Assembly: GCF_021590045.1 (NCBI RefSeq)
Contig: NZ_CP062221.1
Location: 248,001 to 312,000 of the forward strand
Reading direction: 5' to 3'
Length of the DNA: 64,000 nt
From: Cellulomonas palmilytica
GTDB taxonomy: Bacteria; Actinomycetota; Actinomycetes; Actinomycetales; Cellulomonadaceae
The first letter of the stretch is position 1. Each line of letters opens with the position of its first letter. Positions 53,251 to 62,701 of this stretch are shown piece after piece. A model generated the notes under the pieces. That model saw only the letters and a program-made list of their open reading frames with translations. It was not told the origin of the DNA and did not search any database. Both the position numbers and the translations under genes were made by a program.

Positions 53251-54522
53251 TCATCGTCCGCCGCGGTGCACCGGACCTCGCGCCGGTCGACGCACGAGGG
53301 GCACGACGACGACCGCGGACACCCCCGCGACGAGCGCCCCGAGCACCGGCCAGCCGGTCGTCGTCGTCGCGAGGCCCGCCCCCAGGGAGCCCACCACCGC
53401 GGCGACCGTCACGACCACCTCCGCGACCGGCTGCACGCGCCCGCGCTCGGCCGGCCGGTACGCCCCCGCGACCATCGCGGACCCGCCGCTGCTCGCGAGG
53501 TTCCACCCCACGCCCGCGAGCGTCATCGCGACGACGAACGCGACCATGTCCGGCCGCAGCGTCGCGAGCCCCGCACCGGCGAGGACGAGCGCGCCGAGCG
53601 CCGCGACCCGCCGTTCCCCGACCCGCCCGATCCACCGCGCCACGAGCAGCCCCGGCGCGTACATGCCGATCATGTGCAGCTGGACCGAGAACGCCGCGTG
53701 CTCCTGCGTGTGCCCCATGTCCAGGCCCGCGACCGGACCGGCCGTCATGAGCGAGCTCATCGCCGCGGCCGCGAGCGCGGTGACCAGCACGCCGAGCAGG
53801 AGGGTCGGCCGGGTCCACAGCTCGCGTCGGGTGCGCGCGGCGGTCGTCGCCGCCGGCTCGTCGGACCCTGGTGCGGGCACCGCGTGCGTCGGGCGGGTCG
53901 CGTACGTCGGGTGGGTGAGGTGCGCGAGGTCGTGCGGCAGGCGCGCGTTCCACACCGACGCGAGGGCCGCGAAGACCGCGACGAGCAGGTACGACGCGAC
54001 GTACGGCGTGGGCCCGAGGTCGCGGACCGCGGTCGCGAGGAACGGCCCGACGAGCGCCGCGACCAGGCCCCCGGCGAGCAGCGTCGTGACCGCGCGCGCC
54101 CGCGCGTCGGGGTTCGCCTCGGCGACCGCGTACCGGTAGTAGCCCGCGCCCGCCTGGTACACCCCGACGAGCCCGGTGCCCAGGCAGAACAGCGCGAACG
54201 AGCCGCGGTGCACCGCGTACGCCGAGACGAGTCCCGCGGCGACGGCTGCGAGCGGTGCGACCGCGAACACCCGGCGGTAGCCGCTGCGGCCGATCCAGCG
54301 CGAGAGGCCGAACGTCGCGAGGGCCGCGACCGCCGGCATGAGGCTGAACGGCACGGTCGCCAGGGCCCGCGTGGGGGCGAGGTGCGCGCCGACGATGCCG
54401 GTGAGCGTGAGGTCGATCGAGATCCCGAACGTGAACAGCGACTGCGCGGGCACGAGACGCCGCGTGAGGCGGTGGCCGTCGACGAGTGGCCGGGTCGCGG
54501 CGGGGGCGAGGTCCGAGGTCAC
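53251..54522 (-). CDS. MFS transporter
   Basis: 423 residues from GTG 54522. Twelve hydrophobic segments split by a central cytoplasmic loop (TYATRPTHAVPAPGSDEPAA). The N-terminal half has LVPAQSLFTFGISIDLTLTG and RWIGRSGYRRVF. The MFS fold is clear but the subgroup is not; drug or metabolite efflux is the likely role. It is divergent from the GlxA-type regulator, which may control it. Confidence 0.82.
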   Translation of the reverse strand: MTSDLAPAATRPLVDGHRLTRRLVPAQSLFTFGISIDLTLTGIVGAHLAPTRALATVPFSLMPAVAALATFGLSRWIGRSGYRRVFAVAPLAAVAAGLVSAYAVHRGSFALFCLGTGLVGVYQAGAGYYRYAVAEANPDARARAVTTLLAGGLVAALVGPFLATAVRDLGPTPYVASYLLVAVFAALASVWNARLPHDLAHLTHPTYATRPTHAVPAPGSDEPAATTAARTRRELWTRPTLLLGVLVTALAAAAMSSLMTAGPVAGLDMGHTQEHAAFSVQLHMIGMYAPGLLVARWIGRVGERRVAALGALVLAGAGLATLRPDMVAFVVAMTLAGVGWNLASSGGSAMVAGAYRPAERGRVQPVAEVVVTVAAVVGSLGAGLATTTTGWPVLGALVAGVSAVVVVPLVRRPARGPVHRGGR

Positions 54523-54592
54523 GCGTCCACCCTGGCGTCGGTGCGCTCCGCCGACGAGAGGCCGGATTGCCACCGTGCGTAAGATTCTTGCC

Positions 54593-55603
54593 ATGCCCCG
54601 CGCCCGGTCCGTGCCCGACCGCACGCTCGTCGTCGACGACCCCGTGCCGCCCGCCGCGCGCGCACGGGACGTCGCCGTGCTCGCCCTGCCCCAGGCGCTG
54701 CCGATGGAGGTCGGCATCCCGTTCCAGGTGCTCACGAGCCGCACCGCCGAGCACTACCGCGTGACCCTGTGCGGTCGTCGACCCGGGCCCGTGCCCACCA
54801 CGGGCGGGTTCCCGGTGGTCGCGCAGGCCGGGCTCGACGCCGTCGTCGCCGCCGACGTCGTGATCGTGCCCGCCTACGAGAACGTGCCGGGCCAGCCGAC
54901 CGACGACGTGCTCGACGCGCTGCGCACGGCCCACGCCCGCGGCGCGCGCGTCATGTCGATCTGCGTCGGGGCGTTCGCGCTCGCCGCCGCCGGCCTGCTC
55001 GACGGGCGCCGCGCCACGACGCACTGGGCCTACGCCGACCGGCTCGCGGCGCAGTACCCGCTCGTGCGCGTCGACCCCGACGTGCTGTTCGTCGACGAGG
55101 GCGACGTCCTCACCTCCGCCGGCGTCGCATCGGGCATCGACGCGTGCCTGCACCTCATCCGCACCGACCTCGGCGCGGCCGTCGCCAACCACGTCGCGCG
55201 CGCGATCGTCGCCGCACCGCACCGCGACGGCGGGCAGGCGCAGTTCATCGCGCGCGACACCGCGCCGCAGGCCGCGAGCGCGCTCGCCGCGACCCGCGCA
55301 TGGGCGCTCGAGCACCTGCACGAGCCGCTCACCGTCGCCGACCTGGCCCGGCACGCGCGCATGTCGGCCCGCACGCTCGCGCGCGCGTTCGACGCCGAGA
55401 CCGGCCTGCCGCCGCTGCGCTGGCTCACCGCCGCGCGCGTCGACCGGGCGCGTGACCTGCTCGAACGCACCACGTGGAGCACCGACCGCATCGCGCACGA
55501 GTGCGGCCTCGGCACCGCCGCCAACATGCGCCTGCACTTCCACCGCACCATCGGCGTCAGCCCGTCGGACTACCGCCGCACCTTCACCAGCACCCCCGCC
55601 TGA
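54593..55603 (+). CDS. GlxA-family regulator (DJ-1/PfpI plus AraC HTH)
   Basis: 336 residues from ATG 54593; GTG 54575 is possible. Residues about 20-200 are a DJ-1/PfpI-like domain with the nucleophile-elbow Cys in VMSICVGAFALAAAGLLDGR. The last 100 residues hold two AraC helix-turn-helices (LTVADLARHARMSARTLARA and TDRIAHECGLGTAANMRLHF). Members activate catabolic or efflux genes. The divergent MFS gene is the probable target. Confidence 0.88.
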   Translation: MPRARSVPDRTLVVDDPVPPAARARDVAVLALPQALPMEVGIPFQVLTSRTAEHYRVTLCGRRPGPVPTTGGFPVVAQAGLDAVVAADVVIVPAYENVPGQPTDDVLDALRTAHARGARVMSICVGAFALAAAGLLDGRRATTHWAYADRLAAQYPLVRVDPDVLFVDEGDVLTSAGVASGIDACLHLIRTDLGAAVANHVARAIVAAPHRDGGQAQFIARDTAPQAASALAATRAWALEHLHEPLTVADLARHARMSARTLARAFDAETGLPPLRWLTAARVDRARDLLERTTWSTDRIAHECGLGTAANMRLHFHRTIGVSPSDYRRTFTSTPA

Positions 55604-55633
55604 CCCCCCGCCCCGGTCGCGTCCCTCCCGCGA

Positions 55634-55695
55634 AGTCGTGCGTCTCTCGCCAGGTCGTGCGTTGCTCTGCGCGACGTCACGAGAAGCGCACGACT
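55634..55695. repeat. hairpin-forming intergenic repeat between convergent genes
   Basis: Arms AGTCGTGCGTCTCTCG (55634-55649) and CGAGAAGCGCACGACT (55680-55695) pair at 14 of 16 positions. GTCGTGCG recurs at 55635 and 55654. It may end transcription of both the GlxA-type and kinase genes. Confidence 0.5.
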
Positions 55696-55708
55696 CCACG
55701 CGCGCGCG

Positions 55709-57304
55709 TCAGGGGGCGGTCGCGGCGGCGATGAACGACGACAGTCGCCGGTCGACGAGCGCGCGGGCGGGCGGTGCCGCGCCGTCCGCGGGCGTCAGGG
55801 CCGGCAGGACGGGGGCGGGGACGGCGAGGGCGGCGCGCTCCGCGGCGAGGAGGGCCGCGCCGGCGGCCACCGCCTCCTCGTCGGCGACGACGTCCAGCGG
55901 GACCGGGGTGCACCAGCGCTTGAGGGCCGCCCACGCGGGGTTCGCCGCGACCGGGCGGCCGAGCGCGCGCACCCTCGTCGGCGCCGCACCCGCGAGCGCC
56001 GCCTGCGCGTCGAGCATCCACCTGGCGTGCAGCACCGCCCCCAGCAGCAGGCCACGCACCGCAGCGACCGGGTCGTCGGGCACGCGGCCGACCGCGCGCA
56101 GCGTCGCCGTCGCGTCCGGTGCAGGGGTCTGCCGCCCGTGCACGTAGGGCAGCACGACGAACGGCTCGTCGTCCTCACCGGCCGCGGCGACCAGCCCGAC
56201 GAGCTCGTCGTCCACGACCGACGCGGCCTGCAGGAGGCGGTGCCGCAGCTCATCGGCGTCTCCCGATGCGTGCCGCGCCCGCCCCGGCTGCGCGTCGTCG
56301 GGCGACGCCTCGTGCAGGGAGTCGGTCACATGGGCGAGCCAGGCCGCGACGGCGCCGCCCGCGCTCGACGAGCCCGCGACCAGGGCCGGGGCGTCACCGC
56401 GGACCGTGCGCACCAGGCTCATGCCCGCCGCCGCGACGGGTCCCGGCTCGGGGTCGGCCGCGAGGACGGTGCACACGACCTCCGACGTCCCGACCGAGTC
56501 CGCGACGTCCCCCGGCGACCGCACGCCCGCGGCGAACGCGCCGACCGCGTGGTCGTGCCCCGCGACCGTGACCGGTGTGCCCACGAGCAGGCCCGCGTCG
56601 GTGAGCGGGCCGGACCGCAGCGGGACGGTCTCGCCCGGGTGCAGCACGCGCGGCACGTGGCGGGGCGTGAGCCCGACCTCGGCGAGCAGGTCGGCGTCGA
56701 ACGTCGACGGCAGGGCGCCGGGCGCGCCCAGCCGGTACGCCATGGTGCGGCCCGCGAGCGTGTGGTCCGTGACGAGCCGGCCCGTCAGCCCGAGCACGAC
56801 GAGGTCCGCTGCCCCCGCCCAGCGCCCGTCACGGTGCAGCGGCCCTGACGGGCCGGTGACCGGTCCCCCCACCGCGCCGGACGTCGGGATGCCACGCGAA
56901 CCGTGCTCGTCGCGCAGCCACGCCCACGTCGCGAGCGGCACCTTCGCCGACGACCGCACCCCGGTCGCCGCGAACAGCTCCGCGCGGCCGAGCCTCGCCG
57001 CGAGCTCGTCGGCCTGCAGCCCGGCCCGGTGCCCGTCCCACCGCAGCCAGTCGCCGCGGGGCTCGTCGTCGGGCCCGACCGGCACACCCGTCTCCGCCAT
57101 CGAGGCGACACCGACCGCCCCGGGGACCGGTGCGCCCGGCACCGCGTCGAGCACCCGGCGCGTCAGGCCGGCGACGACGCGGAGCAGGTCGGCCGGCGCG
57201 GGAGTGGTCGCGGAGGCGACGGCAAGGGTCCGCGCGGCGCTGACGTCCACGAGCGCGACCTTGGTGTGCGTCGTCCCGACGTCGATCCCCAGCGCAGTCC
57301 CCAC
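55709..57304 (-). CDS. FGGY-family carbohydrate kinase
   Basis: 531 residues from GTG 57304, GGGAGG upstream. Hexokinase-like fold: phosphate-binding ALGIDVGTTHTKVALVD, sugar-site GDWLRWDGHRAGLQADEL, catalytic PVTVAGHDHAVGAFAAGV with Asp, and SSAGGAVAAW. The family phosphorylates gluconate, xylulose, ribulose, glycerol and similar; this subgroup is unclear. It is separated from hspR by a copy of the modular repeat, so it is probably not part of the heat-shock operon. Confidence 0.85.
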   Translation of the reverse strand: MGTALGIDVGTTHTKVALVDVSAARTLAVASATTPAPADLLRVVAGLTRRVLDAVPGAPVPGAVGVASMAETGVPVGPDDEPRGDWLRWDGHRAGLQADELAARLGRAELFAATGVRSSAKVPLATWAWLRDEHGSRGIPTSGAVGGPVTGPSGPLHRDGRWAGAADLVVLGLTGRLVTDHTLAGRTMAYRLGAPGALPSTFDADLLAEVGLTPRHVPRVLHPGETVPLRSGPLTDAGLLVGTPVTVAGHDHAVGAFAAGVRSPGDVADSVGTSEVVCTVLAADPEPGPVAAAGMSLVRTVRGDAPALVAGSSSAGGAVAAWLAHVTDSLHEASPDDAQPGRARHASGDADELRHRLLQAASVVDDELVGLVAAAGEDDEPFVVLPYVHGRQTPAPDATATLRAVGRVPDDPVAAVRGLLLGAVLHARWMLDAQAALAGAAPTRVRALGRPVAANPAWAALKRWCTPVPLDVVADEEAVAAGAALLAAERAALAVPAPVLPALTPADGAAPPARALVDRRLSSFIAAATAP

Positions 57305-57332
57305 CCCACCATCCTCCCGCCCACTTCCCCAC

Positions 57333-57410
57333 GCCGACTGCGGACGCTCCGCACCGACCGCGGACGCTCGACGGGTGCTGTCGCGCACGCACGTGCGCAC
57401 TCGGCGGGGA
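57333..57410. repeat. 77-78 bp modular intergenic repeat, copy C
   Basis: GCCGACTGCGGACGCTCCGC at the left, ACCGACCGCGGACG 20 bp on, and GTGCGCACTCGGCGGGGA at the right. Lies between the kinase start and the hspR stop, 472 bp from copy D. Confidence 0.75.
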
Positions 57411-57427
57411 GGTGGGTGGCGCGGGGG

Positions 57428-57856
57428 TCAGGGGGTGGGGCGCCAGAGGACGACGGCGGAGGTGGAGGCCGTGATCGCGCGCGGGGGTTGGGCGACGCGG
57501 GGGGCGCGGGGCGGGCGCCTCGTCGCGACGACGTCGCCGCGCGGGTCCGCGGTGAACACGCGACGGCCGGGCTCGACGAACGAGCGCAGGTAGTCGACCT
57601 GCCGCTCGAGGCGCAGCACCTGGGCCTCGAGCTCGAGGATGCGCTTGATGCCGGCGAGGTTGATGCCCTCGTCCTGCGAGAGCCGCTGGATCTCGCGCAG
57701 CGTGGCGACGTCGCGCAGCGAGTACCTCCGCCCACGCCCGGCGGTGCGCCGCGGCGAGACCAGCCCGAGCCGGTCGTACTGCCGCAGGGTCTGCGGGTGC
57801 ATGCCCGCGAGCTCGGCGGCCCGCGAGATGACGAACATGGGCGTGTCCTCGTTCAC
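57428..57856 (-). CDS. hspR: HspR heat-shock repressor (MerR family)
   Basis: 142 residues from GTG 57856. MerR-type HTH PMFVISRAAELAGMHPQTLR with QYDRLGLVSPRRT, the wing RRYSLRDVATLREIQRLSQD, and a coiled coil (ILELEAQVLRLERQVDYLRS). With DnaK as co-repressor HspR binds HAIR sequences; two are present before dnaK. The 106-bp gap to dnaJ carries repeat copy D. The C-terminal 40 residues are Arg/Pro-rich and longer than in short homologues. Confidence 0.92.
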   Translation of the reverse strand: MNEDTPMFVISRAAELAGMHPQTLRQYDRLGLVSPRRTAGRGRRYSLRDVATLREIQRLSQDEGINLAGIKRILELEAQVLRLERQVDYLRSFVEPGRRVFTADPRGDVVATRRPPRAPRVAQPPRAITASTSAVVLWRPTP

Positions 57857-57881
57857 GCGTCACCCCCCACGCGACGAACCC

Positions 57882-57959
57882 GCCGAGTGCGCACGTTCCC
57901 GCCCGAGCGCGCACGCATGGCGTGCGCGCTCGAGGTGGTGCGTGCGCGCTCGGCGGGGT
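57882..57959. repeat. 77-78 bp modular intergenic repeat, copy D
   Basis: GCCGAGTGCGCACGTTCCCG at the left, CCCGAGCGCGCACG next, then GTGCGCGCTCGAGG and GTGCGCGCTCGGCGGGGT. It fills almost the whole space between dnaJ and hspR. Confidence 0.8.
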
Positions 57960-57962
57960 GGG

Positions 57963-58931
57963 TCATTTGCGGGCCTGCTCCATGAGCGACGCGCGGGGGT
58001 TCTCGCCGCTCGTCGCGATGCCGAACGCCTGGACCGCCTCGCGGGCCGCGTCGGACAGGCGCTGCGGCACGACGACCTGCACGGTGACCAGGAGGTCGCC
58101 GGGGGTCTTGGCAGAGCCGGACGCGGGCACGCCCTTGCCCTTGACGCGCAGCGTCCGCCCCGACGGCGTGCCCGCCGGGACCTTGACCCGCACGCTCTCG
58201 CCGTCGAGCGTCGGCACGTCGATCGTCGCGCCGAGCGCCGCCTCGTCGAACGCCACCGGCACGGTGACCTTGAGGTTGCGTCCGTCGAGCGTGAACACCG
58301 GGTGCGGCGTGACGTGCACGGTCACGACGAGGTCGCCCGCGGGGGCCCCGGGCTCGCCGGGCCGCCCCTTGCCGCGCAGCCGGATCTTCTGGCCGTCGCG
58401 CACCCCGGCGGGGATGCGGGCGTTGACGGTACGGCCCCCGACCTGCAGCGACACGGTCGAGCCCTCGACGGCCTGGCGGAACGGCAGCTCGACCGCCGCG
58501 GCCAGGTCCGCGCCCGGCTGCGGGCCGCGCTGGAACCCACCGCCGAACATCCCGCCGAGGATGTCCTCGAAGCCCCCGGCGCCGCCGGTCGAGTAGCGGA
58601 CGCGCGTGTTGCCGCCGCCACCACCGCCGAACATCCCGCCGAGGATGTCCTCGAACCCGCCGCCACCGCGGCCGCCCGCGGTGAAGCGCGCACCGCCGGC
58701 CATCGCGCGCAGCTGGTCGTACTGCTGGCGCTGCTCGGGGTCCGAGAGCACCGAGTACGCCTCGCCGATGTCCTTGAACTGGGCCTCGGCGCGCGCGTCA
58801 CCCGGGTTGTGGTCCGGGTGCTTCTCGCGCGCGAGCTTGCGGTACGCCTTCTTGATCGTCGCCGCGTCCGCGTCCTTGGGGACGCCGAGGACCGAGTAGA
58901 AGTCCTTCTCGAGCCAGTCCTGCCCGGTCAC
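57963..58931 (-). CDS. dnaJ: DnaJ-family co-chaperone without zinc domain
   Basis: 322 residues. J domain with HPD in LAREKHPDHNPGDARAEAQF, a Gly/Phe region, then two beta-barrel substrate domains (GVRDGQKIRLRGKGRPGEPG, GRTLRVKGKGVPASG). There are no CxxCxGxG repeats, so it is the type II (CbpA/DnaJ2-like) form. The Gly/Phe region holds a duplicated block GFEDILGGMFGGG, 82 bp apart in DNA. It stimulates DnaK ATPase and delivers clients. Confidence 0.92.
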   Translation of the reverse strand: MTGQDWLEKDFYSVLGVPKDADAATIKKAYRKLAREKHPDHNPGDARAEAQFKDIGEAYSVLSDPEQRQQYDQLRAMAGGARFTAGGRGGGGFEDILGGMFGGGGGGNTRVRYSTGGAGGFEDILGGMFGGGFQRGPQPGADLAAAVELPFRQAVEGSTVSLQVGGRTVNARIPAGVRDGQKIRLRGKGRPGEPGAPAGDLVVTVHVTPHPVFTLDGRNLKVTVPVAFDEAALGATIDVPTLDGESVRVKVPAGTPSGRTLRVKGKGVPASGSAKTPGDLLVTVQVVVPQRLSDAAREAVQAFGIATSGENPRASLMEQARK

Positions 58932-58971
58932 GGCGCCTCCCTCCTTCTCATCAGGTCCTTCTCGTTCGTCG

Positions 58972-59601
58972 TCAGGCCTCCGGGTCCACGACGGCGACGC
59001 GCGCCGCCCGCAGGACCCGGTCCTTCGTCCGGTAGCCCGGCTGCAGGACGGTCTGGACGGTCGACGTCGTCACCTCGGACGAGTGCGCGTGCATGAGCGC
59101 CTCGTGCACCGCCGGGTCGAACTCCTCGCCCGCGGCGCCGTACCGCTCGACGCCGAACCGCGCGAGGGTGCCCTCGAGCTTCTCGGCGATCGACGCGAAC
59201 GGACCCTCGGCGAGGTCACCGTGCTGGCGCGCCAGCTCGATGTCGTCGAGCACCGGGATGAGGGCCTCGGCCACCGACGCGACACCGCGGTCGTGCGCGG
59301 CGAGGACCTCGGCCTTCGAGCGCTTCACGTACGCGTTGTACTGCTGCTCGAGGTTGTAGTGCGCCGCGTGGGCGCGCTGCAGCTCCTCGAGCCGCTCGTC
59401 GGCCAGGCGCTGCGCGTCCGACACCTCGGTGCCCGCGGCTGCGGCGGCCTCGGCCTCCGCGATCACCGCCTCCTCGGGGGTCGGCTCACGCACCTGGCCC
59501 GTCTCCGGGTCGATGCGGCGCTTGTCCGTGAAGCGGGGCGCGTCCTCGGGGGTCTCCCCCGGGCCCTGCTCGGGCCCGGGGGTGTTCGGCTGGTCCGTCA
59601 C
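58972..59601 (-). CDS. grpE: GrpE nucleotide exchange factor
   Basis: 209 residues from GTG 59601, overlapping the dnaK stop by 4 bp. An acidic N-terminal tail ([16 protein letters not shown]), a long coiled coil ([40 protein letters not shown]) and the C-terminal beta domain ([36 protein letters not shown]). It releases ADP from DnaK. Confidence 0.94.
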   Translation of the reverse strand: MTDQPNTPGPEQGPGETPEDAPRFTDKRRIDPETGQVREPTPEEAVIAEAEAAAAAGTEVSDAQRLADERLEELQRAHAAHYNLEQQYNAYVKRSKAEVLAAHDRGVASVAEALIPVLDDIELARQHGDLAEGPFASIAEKLEGTLARFGVERYGAAGEEFDPAVHEALMHAHSSEVTTSTVQTVLQPGYRTKDRVLRAARVAVVDPEA

Positions 59602-61454
59602 TTCTTGTCGTCCTCGTCGTCGACGATCTCGGCGTCGACCACGTCGTCGTCGGACGACGAGCCCGCGTCGCCGGTCGGGGCGTCGGCCGGGGTCTCGGCC
59701 TGCGCCTGCGAGTAGATGGCCTCGCCGATCTTCTGCGCGGCCGTGGACAGCGCCGTCGTCGCGGACTTCACCGCGTCGGTGTCGGTGCCCTCGAGCGCCT
59801 TCTTCAGGTCGTCGACCTTGGCCTGGACCTCGGTCTTGACGTCCTCCGGCAGCTTGTCGGCGTTGTCGACGAGCAGCTTCTCCGTGGAGTACACGAGCTG
59901 CTCCGCGGAGTTGCGGACCTCGGCCTCCTCGCGGCGCTTCTTGTCCTCCGCCGCGTGCTCCTCGGCCTCGCGCACCATGCGCTCGATGTCCTCCTTGGGG
60001 AGGGCCGAGCCGCCGGTGATCGTCATCGACTGCTCCTTGCCCGTGCCACGGTCCTTGGCGGACACGTGCACGATGCCGTTCGCGTCGATGTCGAACGTGA
60101 CCTCGATCTGCGGGACGCCGCGCGGCGCCGGCGCGATGCCGGTCAGTTCGAACGTGCCCAGCGGCTTGTTGTCCCGCGCGAACTCACGCTCGCCCTGGAA
60201 CACCTGGATGAGCACGGACGGCTGGTTGTCCTCCGCGGTGGAGAAGATCTCCGAGCGCTTCGTCGGGATGGCCGTGTTGCGCTCGATGAGCTTGGTCATC
60301 ACGCCGCCCTTGGTCTCGATGCCGAGGGACAGCGGCGTCACGTCGATCAGCAGGACGTCCTTGCGGTCGCCCTTCATGACACCGGCCTGCAGCGCGGCAC
60401 CCACGGCGACGACCTCGTCGGGGTTCACGCCCTTGTTCGGCTCACGACCGCCCGTGAGCTCCTTGACGACCTCGGTCACCGCGGGCATGCGGGTCGAGCC
60501 GCCGACGAGCACGACGTGGTCGATGTCGGACAGCTGGATGCCCGCGTCGCGGATGACCGCGTGGAACGGCGCCTTGGTGCGGTCGATGAGGTCCTGCGTC
60601 ATCTGCTGGAACTGCGCCCGCGTGAGCTTGGTGTCCAGGTGGATGGGGCCGTTCTCGCTCATCGACAGGTACTGCAGCGAGATGTTCGTGCTGGTCGCCG
60701 ACGAGAGCTCCTTCTTGGCCTGCTCCGCCGCCTCACGCAGACGCTGCAGCGCGATCTTGTCCTTCGACAGGTCCACGCCGGAGGTGTTCTTCACCTCGGT
60801 CACGAGGAACTCGACGATCCGGTTGTCCCAGTCGTCACCGCCCAGGCGGTTGTCGCCCGACGTCGCGCGGACCTCGATCGTCGAGAAGCCGTCGTCGTCC
60901 TTGCCGACCTCCAGGAGCGACACGTCGAACGTGCCACCACCCAGGTCGAAGACGAGGATGAGCTCGTCCTCCTTGCCCTTCTCCAGGCCGTACGCGAGCG
61001 CGGCCGCCGTGGGCTCGTTGATGATGCGCAGGACGTTGAGGCCCGCGATCGCGCCCGCGTCCTTGGTCGCCTGACGCTCGGCGTCGTTGAAGTACGCCGG
61101 GACCGTGATGACGGCGTCCGTGACCGGCTCGCCCAGGTACGCCTCCGCGTCACGCTTGAGCTTGCCGAGCACACGCGCGGAGATCTCCTGCGGCGTGTAC
61201 TTCTTGTCGTCGACGTCCACCGTCCAGTCCGTGCCCATGTGGCGCTTGACGGACGTGATGGTGCGGTCGACGTTGGTGACGGCCTGGCGCTTGGCGATCT
61301 CGCCGACCAGCACCTCACCGGTCTTGGAGAACGCGACGACCGACGGCGTCGTGCGCGACCCCTCCGCGTTGGCGATGACCGTGGGCTCGCCACCCTCGAG
61401 GACGGCGACGACGGAGTTCGTCGTGCCCAGGTCGATGCCGACTGCTCGTGCCAT
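59598..61454 (-). CDS. dnaK: Hsp70 chaperone DnaK
   Basis: 618 residues, full length. ATPase signatures [38 protein letters not shown] and [20 protein letters not shown], then the substrate domain ([20 protein letters not shown]) and the helical lid, ending in an acidic tail [17 protein letters not shown]. First gene of dnaK-grpE-dnaJ-hspR, controlled by two HAIR elements. Confidence 0.97.
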   Translation of the reverse strand: MARAVGIDLGTTNSVVAVLEGGEPTVIANAEGSRTTPSVVAFSKTGEVLVGEIAKRQAVTNVDRTITSVKRHMGTDWTVDVDDKKYTPQEISARVLGKLKRDAEAYLGEPVTDAVITVPAYFNDAERQATKDAGAIAGLNVLRIINEPTAAALAYGLEKGKEDELILVFDLGGGTFDVSLLEVGKDDDGFSTIEVRATSGDNRLGGDDWDNRIVEFLVTEVKNTSGVDLSKDKIALQRLREAAEQAKKELSSATSTNISLQYLSMSENGPIHLDTKLTRAQFQQMTQDLIDRTKAPFHAVIRDAGIQLSDIDHVVLVGGSTRMPAVTEVVKELTGGREPNKGVNPDEVVAVGAALQAGVMKGDRKDVLLIDVTPLSLGIETKGGVMTKLIERNTAIPTKRSEIFSTAEDNQPSVLIQVFQGEREFARDNKPLGTFELTGIAPAPRGVPQIEVTFDIDANGIVHVSAKDRGTGKEQSMTITGGSALPKEDIERMVREAEEHAAEDKKRREEAEVRNSAEQLVYSTEKLLVDNADKLPEDVKTEVQAKVDDLKKALEGTDTDAVKSATTALSTAAQKIGEAIYSQAQAETPADAPTGDAGSSSDDDVVDAEIVDDEDDKK

Positions 61455-61498
61455 GTGTGGTGCCTTCTTTCGATCGTGGTGCAGATGCTCTGGACGCT

Positions 61499-61583
61499 CT
61501 TGAGTCCGCTGCGCTCAACCTTGCACCCGGGTCCCCGGGACTCGCAAGCGCAACCCAGCAAACTTGAGTCTGCTGGGCTCAAC
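61499..61583 (-). promoter_or_regulatory. two HAIR operators upstream of dnaK
   Basis: CTTGAGT-N7-GCTCAAC occurs at 61499-61519 and 61563-61583. The HAIR consensus is CTTGAGT-N7-ACTCAAG, so the left arm is perfect and the right arm differs at both outer positions in each copy. The copies are 64 bp apart and share the spacer core GCTG. HspR with DnaK should bind here. Confidence 0.85.
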
Positions 61584-61772
61584 TCTGGTCGGCCGCGCCG
61601 CATTCCCGACCACGGGGACGACCTCGCTCGAACGTCAGCCGATCCCTTCAGGAAGACGCACCGACGGCCCGGAAGATCTGGATGACTCCAGCCACTGTCC
61701 CGTGCAGATGCGCTGGTCCGGACGACATCGCGCACGGCCTCGTGGGTGGCCGTGACTCTAGGCTCGACGCCT
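61584..61772. other. intergenic region upstream of the SUKH-like remnant
   Basis: With the dnaK control region this makes 318 bp without a gene. Beyond the HAIR elements I see nothing. Confidence 0.5.
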
Positions 61773-62217
61773 GTGACGACGACGAAGACGTGGGACCAGG
61801 AGGACCACACGATCCGCGGGCTGAGCAGGACGGACCAGGACTTCCTCGTCGGTGCAGGCCTGGCGCTCGGCACGTTCGGGTACCTCGAGGTGCGTCCGGC
61901 GATGGAGACGACGGCCGAGGGTGTCGCGCTCGCCTACGACTCCGACATCGCGATCGTCTGCACGTCCTCGGGCGTCGTCGCCGCCGAGCCGGAAGGCCCG
62001 CGGCTCGTGAACACGACCGCGGAGTCGTTCGCCGCCTCGATGCACCGGATGGCGCGCTACACGCGCGAGGTCCGGGCAGCCGAGGACGACGACGAGGCCC
62101 TGGACATCGTCCACGCGACGATCGGTGAGCTTCGAGAGATCGACCCGGCGGCCTGGGCTCGACGCCCGGAGCTACTGGCCGGTTGTCGCCGAGCAGATGG
62201 AGGCCGGACTGCTCTGA
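61773..62217 (+). pseudogene. SUKH-4-like immunity gene with a frameshift
   Basis: From GTG 61773 the frame reads GLSRTDQDFLVGAGLALGTF, LVNTTAESFAASMHRMARYT, ALDIVHATIGELREIDPAAW, a SUKH-4 pattern (about 148 residues). Near 62161-62165 the frame shifts by one base; the expected ending SYWPVVAEQMEAGLL and its stop at 62215-62217 are in the +1 frame. Without the shift correction the protein runs on into unrelated residues and over the next gene. SUKH proteins are immunity factors of polymorphic toxins; no toxin gene is adjacent. Confidence 0.7.
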
Positions 62218-62242
62218 TAGCAGAAGCGCTATCGTCCGGTAC

Positions 62243-62701
62243 ATGCCCTCTGGATACGGTGCGGAGCTCCGAGCTCGGCGCCTCCGCCTCGGCCTGACGC
62301 AACGTGAGCTCGCTCGCCTCTCCGGCGTCGCGCAGCCCGTGATCGAGGTCACGGAGACCGGCCGACGCAGCGCGAGCCCTGTCACACGGTCCCGCCTCGA
62401 CGCCGCGCTGAGTGTGCGACCGTCCGTCGTGCTGCAGCGTCACCGCGCAGCCGTCCGTGACGCAGTTGCGCGGCACCGGGGTCACGACGCGTACATCATC
62501 GGGTCCGTAGCGCGCGGCGACGACACCCCTGCGTCCGACGTCGACCTCATGATCACCTTCGATGACGGCACCGACCTCGTGGACGTCCTCGACCTCACGG
62601 ACGAGCTCGAGCAGCTCCTCGGCGCCAAGGTGGATGTGGTCTCGGGGCGGGTCCACGGCACCGTGAGCACCCACGCTCGGCGCGATGCGGTTCCGCTGTG
62701 A
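62243..62701 (+). CDS. HTH-MNT nucleotidyltransferase (antitoxin candidate)
   Basis: 152 residues from ATG 62243. N-terminal XRE-type HTH (LGLTQRELARLSGVAQPVIE), then an MNT domain: GSVARG at 87-92 and the metal-binding pair Asp99/Asp101 in ASDVDLMITF. In type VII systems the MNT protein AMPylates and silences its HEPN toxin. Here the HTH fusion suggests it also autoregulates. It overlaps the HEPN gene by 4 bp (GTGA), the standard order for this fused-HTH class. Confidence 0.88.
   Translation: MPSGYGAELRARRLRLGLTQRELARLSGVAQPVIEVTETGRRSASPVTRSRLDAALSVRPSVVLQRHRAAVRDAVARHRGHDAYIIGSVARGDDTPASDVDLMITFDDGTDLVDVLDLTDELEQLLGAKVDVVSGRVHGTVSTHARRDAVPL

Noticed and set aside
52613..55699. 1028-residue minus-strand open frame
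   Set aside because: Antisense to the GlxA-type gene and out of frame with the phytochrome and MFS genes.
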